A DNA stretch of 21,651 nt. It comes from Kiritimatiellia bacterium. GTDB lineage: Bacteria > Verrucomicrobiota > Kiritimatiellia > RFP12 > DVOR01. The DNA is taken from NCBI GenBank assembly GCA_900771325.1, contig CAAGNN010000015.1, positions 1 to 21,651 on the forward strand. The letters run 5' to 3'. Every line of letters starts with the position of its first letter. Position 1 is the stretch's first letter. Below are positions 15,788 through 21,651 of this stretch, one piece after another. Below the pieces are notes generated by a model, which was given only the letters and a program-made list of their open reading frames with translations, did no database searches and was not told where the DNA came from. The translations under genes and the position numbers were made by a program.

Positions 15788-15965
15788 ACACGCGGCGGAC
15801 TACCCCCCAAGGCACTGTCAAGCCCACAAACTTCTCCCCTGGCTCGGCCTAGCAGAGAGCCTGCGCCCCGTAATCCCGCCGCTAGCCCCTCCGACGCGGC
15901 ACGCGCGCTGACAGCTAACGGTTAACCGCTGGCAGCTGCGACCGCAGCAAGGCGTAGAAGGGCGG

Positions 15966-16853
15966 TTATTCGCTCGAGGTATGGACTTGGAGCTGGAAGA
16001 AGCCTTGGGCTTCGGGGGTGAAGCGTGCCCGCAAGAGGCCGAGAGAGCGGTAGTCTGAGGTCTCCCAGGGGGTTGTTAGGGGCGCGAGGGAGGTTAGCGT
16101 TGGTGCGCTATAGAGGATGAGTGCGCTCGTCTGCGGCTCACGCACGATGGCACTGCCTGGCGCAGGTGCAACTTGTATGGTCAGGGAGCCTTCGGAGGGT
16201 GCTATCGCTTGGACCTTTAGCGTGGGCGCGGTGAAGGCGCAGCGGTATGCGCCGGCAGCGAGAGCCGTGAAGCAGGGCGAGAGGCCTAGGGCCGCGCAGG
16301 AGGCGTAGCCATCCCCGGGTTCAACCTCCAACCGCCGGCAGTCGCTGGGGGGGACGAGAAGGGCGGAGAGGTCGCTTAGGTCTGCGCTGGCAAATGACGC
16401 GGGCAGGGTCACCGTGCAGTGTGTTTCTGCGCCGGTGAGGACCGCTGTGTCCCCTTGCGCCTGGACACTCTCTCCGTCTGCCAAGAGGATTGACCCTTCA
16501 AGGGGTGTTAGGAGGGGCGCCGCTTGCTGTGGCAGGCGGCAGGTGTATGTCAACACGCCGGAGGTCACAGGGAGCGAGAAGCCCAAGAGCAACTTATGGG
16601 TTGTCCACTCCTCGGCCATCTCCTGGGTCAGCGTTAACGCATTGTCATTCCACACCGCATCTTCCACCGTCCAGGCGGTAGGCAACCTCTCTCGAAGGAT
16701 CACTCCATCCGGCGTAGGCGCGTCAAATGTAAGCGTTAGAGAGACGGTCAAGGTTTGGGCATCCTGCCACGCCACGTGCCGAACCAGGCTCATCGCGCCC
16801 CACAAGGGCCTCCCCAAAAGCAGCCCGAGGGCGAGGAGCAGCGCCCCCCTCAC
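15966..16853 (-). CDS. Exported beta-rich protein of the CLCA operon, fourth gene
   Basis: The protein has 295 residues, counted from a GTG at 16853 that overlaps the TGA of the upstream gene (GTGA), with GGAG seven bases upstream. This start opens straight into a signal peptide (RGALLLALGLLLGRPLWGA). The longer open frame up to 17150 would overlap the upstream gene by 301 bases and is unlikely. The first 90 mature residues (SLVRHVAWQDAQTLTVSLTL, RLPTAWTVEDAVWND, GFSLPVTSGVLTYTCRLP) resemble the C-terminal half of the preceding protein, so both carry one beta-sandwich-like module. The rest is beta-rich with several cysteines and ends in FFQLQVHTSSE. I do not recognise a named family. It is likely periplasmic or surface-located and probably acts with the CLCA-like protein. 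Confidence 0.72.
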   Translation of the reverse strand: MRGALLLALGLLLGRPLWGAMSLVRHVAWQDAQTLTVSLTLTFDAPTPDGVILRERLPTAWTVEDAVWNDNALTLTQEMAEEWTTHKLLLGFSLPVTSGVLTYTCRLPQQAAPLLTPLEGSILLADGESVQAQGDTAVLTGAETHCTVTLPASFASADLSDLSALLVPPSDCRRLEVEPGDGYASCAALGLSPCFTALAAGAYRCAFTAPTLKVQAIAPSEGSLTIQVAPAPGSAIVREPQTSALILYSAPTLTSLAPLTTPWETSDYRSLGLLRARFTPEAQGFFQLQVHTSSE

Positions 16854-17725
16854 AGCGCCACTCCGCCAACCAATAAGCGCCGCACCTCCCCAGCCTGACG
16901 GAAGAGCACCCACGCCGGCAACATCTGCCAATCTTGAGCCTTGGCCTGCTCGGATGTTGGCCGCACCACAAAGCGAATATTCACGGGGGTTGTCACCGCC
17001 GATTGCACCAACCACTTCACCACGTGCTCCTTGGGGCTGTATACCGAAGCCCCAGGCTCCGCCTCCACCATCTCCCATCCCCCGGGAAAGCGTTGCGAGA
17101 GCGTTGCTCCAACCACCGTCTCCTCGGCCTCCACCGCAGGGGCCACCCACATATCCACCGCCACCAAGCCCCCCTCCAACACCTCCACCTGGCGCGTAAA
17201 CTGAAGCGCCGCCGGCACCTCTAAGCGCTCAGGCGCTTCCTCTGTAGGCGTCAGCGCTTCGGCTACCTCTTCCACTGTTACGCCCGCATCCTCAAGCGCA
17301 TATTGCACCCGATAATCCCGCAACGCCACCCGTGCTTGTGCCACTTGCTCTAAAAAGGAGCCAGACGTACTCTCACGAAAGGGGCGGTTTTTCCTCTTTG
17401 CCTCTTCGCAAGTGGTCTTGTATTGCTTGAACAACTTCCGATACTCTGCAATGCGTTCTTCGGGAAGCCTTACGCGCTGCCCATCCGGAAGAGTCAGTAG
17501 TAGACCCTCCTCCCCTTCAGCGTTCAGCCCCGGATGGATGTCCCCATCTGCTTCCTCGAACATACCTTCCCCTGCCGCCACCGTTTGGGCGACAGAGGAA
17601 AGTTTCATCCGACTGTCAGGCTTGGACGCTTGTGGTGCCGTCTCGTGACGGATTAGCCAGATGATACCAGCGACTGATACTGCCCCGACCAACGCAACGA
17701 TTGATGCACATCGGGCGACCGTCAC
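16850..17725 (-). CDS. Membrane-anchored exported protein of the CLCA operon, third gene
   Basis: The protein has 291 residues. It starts with GTG at 17725, overlapping the TGA of the CLCA-like gene, with AGGAG four bases upstream. An N-terminal membrane helix (about 7-25) anchors it. Then come an acidic stretch (about 50-75), a short LTLPDGQRVRLPEERIAEYR segment (77-96) and charged helices (about 88-160). The C-terminal module (about 170-257) reads LQFTRQVEVLEGGLVAVDMW, SQRFPGGWEMVEAEPGA, VTTPVNIRFVVRP. This module matches the start of the next protein by eye. I do not recognise a family or an active site. The two GTGA junctions tie it to both neighbours, so a joint role is likely. Confidence 0.75.
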   Translation of the reverse strand: MTVARCASIVALVGAVSVAGIIWLIRHETAPQASKPDSRMKLSSVAQTVAAGEGMFEEADGDIHPGLNAEGEEGLLLTLPDGQRVRLPEERIAEYRKLFKQYKTTCEEAKRKNRPFRESTSGSFLEQVAQARVALRDYRVQYALEDAGVTVEEVAEALTPTEEAPERLEVPAALQFTRQVEVLEGGLVAVDMWVAPAVEAEETVVGATLSQRFPGGWEMVEAEPGASVYSPKEHVVKWLVQSAVTTPVNIRFVVRPTSEQAKAQDWQMLPAWVLFRQAGEVRRLLVGGVAL

Positions 17726-20421
17726 AACGCTCCTCCCGCCTTCCAGAGTTTTAACCGCTGAAGCAATGACAAATCATCCATATCCTGCAGTGTCCAATCG
17801 TTCACCGCGCGAAGGATCTCGCCATCATCTATTTGCCCGTCAAAATCGCGATCGTAAGCATCCCCCAAGGGGCTCTCGGCTGGCGGATCCGCCCACAAAG
17901 CCCAAAGTGCCGTCAATTCCGGCTGAGTGCGATCGGCCGTGTAGATTTGCACCCCCTCGATGGTCACCGATTCGCCCGGCAACATCGTCGTGCGCCCATA
18001 ACGCGCCAAGAGCGCCGCTTCCACCTTCGCCGTGATGTCCACATACGCATCGCCTTCCACCGTGTAGCCATCCACCTGCGCCAGACGCACCGTCGCGGTG
18101 TCAGTGAGTGCATACCAGAACGGAGCCTTGAGCGTCTTGCGCGATGTGGTATCGTTCGAAACGGTAAGCGACCCTGACAGTGCGCCCGTCGATGCGTCCG
18201 CCGTCCAATCCCCCACAGCCGTCTCCGTGTAGCGCGTGGCATTGATGAAGAGCGGAACAGAGATGATATTCACATACGCCTCCGCCTGACGCGCAAATGC
18301 CGACACCTTATATGGTTCCTCTGGTTCAGACTCCGGAGAGACAGAATAACCCGGCAACCATTGCGTTGGGATCGTCTCTGCATCCGTACATATGAAATTA
18401 ACCCTCACCTTATAGGCTCCCACTTCATACACCTCATAGCAATAGTTGGAATAGACACCATCATTCGCATAGGCATCTCCGTGCTTCTCGTCACCATCGT
18501 CATAGAGCGTGAGCACTGCCTCACTCCCATCGGGCGCTTGAACTGTAGCCGTCACCTGGGCCCCAGAAATTGCATAACACTCCCCGCTTGTCTTGGCCGT
18601 AATAGCAATCGGCTTAAGATTGGCATAATCTGCCAAGGCTGCGTCGACCTTCAAATAGATCTGCGAAAGCCCCTTGGTCGCCACTTGCAGTTGATACGTT
18701 CCTGCAGACACACCTCCCAAAATCCGAACTGTCCAAACCCCGACCTCAATAGCCTCCTCGGAAAGCGTCACCGACAGCGACTCGTCGCTTTCCCGACACT
18801 TAATGCCAGCCTCTCCCGCAGAAAGTTCCGCCGAGGTGTAGAGCCTTCCGCTCGGTGCAACAAGTTCAATCTTCTGGTCAGCCTGCCCCTTCAGCAACGT
18901 GAACTCCACCTCCAAGTCGGCGTACGCATCCACCAAAACCTTTTCCTCCACCACCGAACTTCCATCAATGGATCCCCTCTTGCTCGGCAACGCAGCCATC
19001 GACTTTACATCCGTCAGCATCTCGTTAAGGATCTGTTCCAAAGAAGCAGGGTCCTCCGCCACTGCAAAATAACCGCCTGTCGCATCTGCGAACGCCTGCA
19101 AACACGCATTGACCGTTGCCGAAGTCTGAATACCTACCGCCCCGCAACTAATCCCATTGAGCCGATACATTGTCTCAACGGAAGACGACAACGAACTATC
19201 TACAGTCTCTCCATCAGAATAAAGCAAAACATTTCGCGTCCTTTGAGCCGCTCCCTCCGCAATAAGGAGGTTGCCCGCCGTTTTTAACGCGCCCCACATC
19301 CGTGTACCGCCAGACGCATTCAACCCATCAATTCGCGAACGAATTGCTGCCTTCACCGATTCCGTCGCATCAGACAGTGGATACTGCACACTTGAACTAC
19401 CGGTGAACGTCATCAACGCCACTCGGCTTCGTTCGTCGAGGCGATTCAGTGCACTCTTGGCTGATGCCTTCGCATGCGCTAATCGGTTTCCCGTAGACAT
19501 ACTGCCGGAAACATCAATGCAAATCACCACCGACTGACCCGCTGACGTGTCAAGAATCCACTCTGGCTTCTCCGGATACTCTCTACGTTCAAACGAATGT
19601 TTCGCAAGCGCGTTATCGACGACAGTCCGACAAGAACACTTGTGGAGATAATATTGTATCGAACGGTAGTAAAAGGGAGCATCCTTGTCCAAAACCGGAA
19701 TTCCCAACTTCTCAACTTCTTTTTCTCCCACATTATCACTATCCGTACACAGGTGTATAGGAGGAACGGCAAATTTGCTTCCAATCATAATGCACCCATG
19801 TTGCTTCTCCACCGAGTCAAACGCCGCGCCGCCAGTCTGTGCAGCAGGAAAGTTATAAAAATCTTTTGCTTTATACGTCGGCCCCAGAATTACACGATCC
19901 TTTGTTACATTTAGTTTTCCCATCTCAAATCCCCCCTTGTGAAAATGTAACTCACCAAGCCACTCTTTCTTAAAAAGGTAGCCAGTATATTGGTCTCCCA
20001 AGCCTAGCAAATAGTGACCAAACTCGTGAACAACCCGTCCTAGAGTAGCCTCGGTTTTATCGAGCGGATATTTAACCTGCCCCGCTTTCGCGGTAAAGGG
20101 ATCATTTATGGGAGCAGTTGCCAGTTTCTCATCTATAACCCTAATGTCCGAATTACTATTCTCAACAATTGCGAGTGTCCCCAACCGACAACGACAATCT
20201 GTCAATAAAGAAATCTCTTGAGATGCCTGAGCAAACAGATTATGCCACCATCCATCTACCCCATAGTCACTGCAACTCCCGACTATATCACTTGGCTTGA
20301 GGCCTTCAAAGCTAATCGTCAAATCCACCGTCCCATCAGGGCGGACAAATCCCGCCCTTGCGTTGGTGCCGAGCATTACGCACGATAGTCCTATCAACGT
20401 CCATTTGAAGAATGTCATCAT
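17722..20421 (-). CDS. Bacterial CLCA-like protein: HExxH metalloprotease, VWA domain, CLCA beta domain, EF-hand
   Basis: The protein has 899 residues and a signal peptide ending near ARA at 23. Residues 130-145 read VVHEFGHYLLGLGDQY, the zinc site pattern HExxHxxxGxxD of animal CLCA proteins (HEWAHLRWGVFDEY). H132, H136 and D143 are likely ligands and E133 catalytic. A Cys-rich segment with HGCIMIGS (208-215) also fits CLCA. The VWA domain (about 297-472) has a full MIDAS: D303, S305, S307, T373, D403. A beta domain (about 498-582) and a second (about 604-678, with LYDDGDEKHGDAYANDGVYS) follow CLCA order. An EF-hand-like end (D857, D859, D861, E868) closes it. AGGAGG lies six bases before the ATG. 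CLCA proteases cleave themselves; whether this one does is inference. The N-terminal half is markedly AT-richer than neighbouring genes. Confidence 0.85.
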   Translation of the reverse strand: MMTFFKWTLIGLSCVMLGTNARAGFVRPDGTVDLTISFEGLKPSDIVGSCSDYGVDGWWHNLFAQASQEISLLTDCRCRLGTLAIVENSNSDIRVIDEKLATAPINDPFTAKAGQVKYPLDKTEATLGRVVHEFGHYLLGLGDQYTGYLFKKEWLGELHFHKGGFEMGKLNVTKDRVILGPTYKAKDFYNFPAAQTGGAAFDSVEKQHGCIMIGSKFAVPPIHLCTDSDNVGEKEVEKLGIPVLDKDAPFYYRSIQYYLHKCSCRTVVDNALAKHSFERREYPEKPEWILDTSAGQSVVICIDVSGSMSTGNRLAHAKASAKSALNRLDERSRVALMTFTGSSSVQYPLSDATESVKAAIRSRIDGLNASGGTRMWGALKTAGNLLIAEGAAQRTRNVLLYSDGETVDSSLSSSVETMYRLNGISCGAVGIQTSATVNACLQAFADATGGYFAVAEDPASLEQILNEMLTDVKSMAALPSKRGSIDGSSVVEEKVLVDAYADLEVEFTLLKGQADQKIELVAPSGRLYTSAELSAGEAGIKCRESDESLSVTLSEEAIEVGVWTVRILGGVSAGTYQLQVATKGLSQIYLKVDAALADYANLKPIAITAKTSGECYAISGAQVTATVQAPDGSEAVLTLYDDGDEKHGDAYANDGVYSNYCYEVYEVGAYKVRVNFICTDAETIPTQWLPGYSVSPESEPEEPYKVSAFARQAEAYVNIISVPLFINATRYTETAVGDWTADASTGALSGSLTVSNDTTSRKTLKAPFWYALTDTATVRLAQVDGYTVEGDAYVDITAKVEAALLARYGRTTMLPGESVTIEGVQIYTADRTQPELTALWALWADPPAESPLGDAYDRDFDGQIDDGEILRAVNDWTLQDMDDLSLLQRLKLWKAGGAL

Positions 20422-20442
20422 CTGTCACCTCCTAATCTGTGA

Positions 20443-21366
20443 TTAAAGCCGAAATCCGATTGCCAAGCCGAGGACATAGCCCGAGGGATCGAGTTCCACG
20501 CGGGTGCTCCTTGAGGAAATATCAAAGCTATCGTGTTGCCACTCATAACCGCCAAAGAGCGAGAGCGTCAACCAGTTATGTTGCCATGTCACACCGCCAA
20601 TCAGCCCACAGCCCAACCGCGTTTCATCCTCGCTTGAGGCCCCGCTCAACGACAAGTGCGCATAGTTCATCGAAAGCCGCGGCAAGACGAAGATCGAGAG
20701 GTCCTTCATCGGATAGAAGTCCAGCCGCGGACCAATCCACACCTCCGCCAGCGCCGAGCTCAAATCCATCGCGGAGCCCACGCGCTCGGTCGGGCAATTA
20801 GGAATAATCGGCGAAGGGACCACCGGCGGTGTCCCAAACGGTCCCTCATAACTCCCAGCGTGTCCAGGCCCCGGCATCACAATCCCGCTCACGTCATACC
20901 CATCCGTCACGCGCATCCCCACCCGCTGACGACTCATCCCCAGCCACTGAAAGCCCGCTGCGATCCCCAGACTCCCCCACGGATTTTTCTCCTGCCCAAA
21001 GGTCAGCAACTCCACGCCGCCGGCGAACTCCACGCCGCCCCCCTCCACGTGCTGTTCGCCCGCATCATACACCGCGCCCCGAAAACGCAACATCTGCCCA
21101 TCATATTGACCCGCCGATTGATACCCCCAGTTCCACGTCCCCTCCGGCGCGAACGCGTTTGCATTTCCCGTCCCCGGGTCGCGCTTCACATACCCATCCT
21201 CATACAACCGATCGGCATACCCCCAACCACCCGCCGACGGCCCCGAAACCTTGACCTTCATTCCCCCACGATAAACCCCGCCAACGCTCCCCCAAAAGGG
21301 CGACCGCTCGGCCGCAATTCCCGCACAAGGCAACAGAACGAGCAACGCATAAAACAACTTCTTCAT
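20443..21366 (-). CDS. Outer-membrane beta-barrel-like protein, first gene of the CLCA operon
   Basis: The protein has 307 residues from the ATG at 21366 (MKKLFYALLVLLPCAGIAA, a signal peptide), with GGGAG six bases upstream. An in-frame start 30 codons earlier would lie across the promoter and is rejected. The mature part is Gly- and aromatic-rich with amphipathic strands (VEFAGGVELLTFG, SLGIAAGFQWLGMS, WIGPRLDFYPMKDLSIFVLP, LTLSLFGGYEWQHD). It ends in strands closing with YVLGLAIGFRL, as in small outer-membrane barrels. A Pro/Gly-rich loop lies mid-protein. The stop is 21 bases before the CLCA-like start. I cannot name a family. It could anchor or export its partner, or be an unrelated barrel; poly-G in its promoter suggests variable expression. 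Confidence 0.75.
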   Translation of the reverse strand: MKKLFYALLVLLPCAGIAAERSPFWGSVGGVYRGGMKVKVSGPSAGGWGYADRLYEDGYVKRDPGTGNANAFAPEGTWNWGYQSAGQYDGQMLRFRGAVYDAGEQHVEGGGVEFAGGVELLTFGQEKNPWGSLGIAAGFQWLGMSRQRVGMRVTDGYDVSGIVMPGPGHAGSYEGPFGTPPVVPSPIIPNCPTERVGSAMDLSSALAEVWIGPRLDFYPMKDLSIFVLPRLSMNYAHLSLSGASSEDETRLGCGLIGGVTWQHNWLTLSLFGGYEWQHDSFDISSRSTRVELDPSGYVLGLAIGFRL

Positions 21367-21388
21367 AAAAACTCCCGATGATGACCGT

Positions 21389-21420
21389 ATAGTACCACAG
21401 CCTACCCCCCCCCCTGTCAA
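21389..21420 (-). promoter_or_regulatory. Promoter of the CLCA operon with a ten-G tract in the spacer
   Basis: Minus strand: perfect TTGACA (21420-21415), then ten G residues (21414-21405), ten further spacer bases and TACTAT (21394-21389). The spacer is 20 bases against an optimum of about 17. The -10 ends some 22 bases before the ATG. A change in G number would alter spacing directly. Confidence 0.65.
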
Positions 21421-21530
21421 CAGAAAACATCTCCTTAAACCACAAAGAGTTAACAATATTCCATCAATTCAAGCCTAGAATTATCCCCATTCGACCCGAC
21501 CCCCAAACGAAAGAGCCCCCGGTCAAAGGC

Positions 21531-21651
21531 CAACCCGGGGCGGGTCCGGGGGCAACCCGGGGCGGGTCGGAGGTCAACCCGGGGCGGGTCGGAGGTCAAC
21601 CCGGGGCGGGTCGGAGGTCAACCCGGGGCGGGTCGGAGGTCAACCCGGGGC
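21531..21651. repeat. 22-bp tandem repeat array, at least six units, running off the window
   Basis: CAACCCGGGG starts at 21531, 21553, 21575, 21597, 21619 and 21641, the last cut by the window edge. The units at 21575, 21597 and 21619 are identical. This is the most regular of the four arrays. An eight-base inverted repeat, GCCCCCGG/CCGGGGGC (21515-21522 and 21546-21553), flanks the first unit. Confidence 0.97.

Larger units (their letters stand above)
15444..15965. other. 522-bp intergenic region between the CLCA operon and the pilus locus
   Basis: No gene is supported. It contains the pilus-locus promoter, two 22-bp repeats, three separate heptamer-repeat tracts and a GGTTAACC-centred palindrome near the end of the CLCA operon. 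A clear T-run terminator for that operon is not visible. The antisense frame over 15440-15676 lacks a ribosome-binding site and crosses the promoter. Confidence 0.75.

Noticed and set aside
15966..15966. A terminator for the CLCA operon at 15912-15939
   Set aside because: The GGTTAACC-centred palindrome has weak stems and no T run on the minus strand, so it is recorded only as part of the repeat tracts.
16851..17150. Upstream extension of the fourth CLCA-operon gene (394-codon reading)
   Set aside because: It would overlap the third gene by 301 bases in another frame. The GTG at 16853 has a ribosome-binding site and opens directly into a signal peptide.
21531..21651. CRISPR array
   Set aside because: The units are head to tail with a 22-base period and linkers of about six bases, not 25-40-base unique spacers. 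No cas gene is present.

Overview
The window reads as chromosomal DNA of a G+C-rich Gram-negative bacterium of the PVC group, most likely Verrucomicrobiota (Akkermansia relatives or Kiritimatiellae). The main reason is a five-gene block at 7502-15443. In order and content it matches the Akkermansia muciniphila Amuc_1102 to Amuc_1098 locus: small exported protein, PilM, Amuc_1100-type protein, Amuc_1099-type protein, secretin. LptD shows that the cell has an LPS outer membrane. The taxonomic call is inference; no rRNA or other marker is present. Every gene is on the minus strand, so transcription runs from high to low coordinates.

Layout in transcription order. (1) 21420 to 15966 is an exported-protein operon: an outer-membrane barrel-like protein, an 899-residue bacterial relative of animal CLCA proteins (HExxH metalloprotease, von Willebrand A domain, CLCA-type beta domain, C-terminal EF-hand), and two small exported proteins. 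The last two genes each start with a GTG that overlaps the preceding TGA. The promoter has a perfect TTGACA and ten G residues in its spacer. (2) 15526 to 7449 is the Amuc_1098-1102-like pilus or secretion locus, with an internal promoter before the secretin and a strong terminator after it. (3) 6803 to 1361 is an envelope and RNA operon: rodA, RNase E/G, lptD, then tRNA-Arg(UCU) ten bases after the lptD stop, then a terminator. (4) 1258 to the left edge holds a double-ACT-domain gene coupled to a UPF0210/DUF711 gene cut by the window edge.

All four inter-operon junctions carry an in-phase array of a 22-bp repeat (core CAACCCGGGGCGGGTC, same orientation every time) at 1277, 6894, 15574 and 21531. 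None lies inside an operon. Two junctions also carry 7-bp tandem repeats of other sequences.

Working together, the secretin locus probably builds an envelope-spanning assembly: PilM-PilN fusion at the inner membrane, periplasmic Amuc_1099/1100-like parts and an outer-membrane secretin. No assembly ATPase or pilin is in the window. The CLCA operon would add a surface or periplasmic protease/adhesin with its own barrel and accessory proteins, possibly switched on and off by slippage in the promoter. The CLCA-like operon and the junction repeats are the least expected parts of the window.
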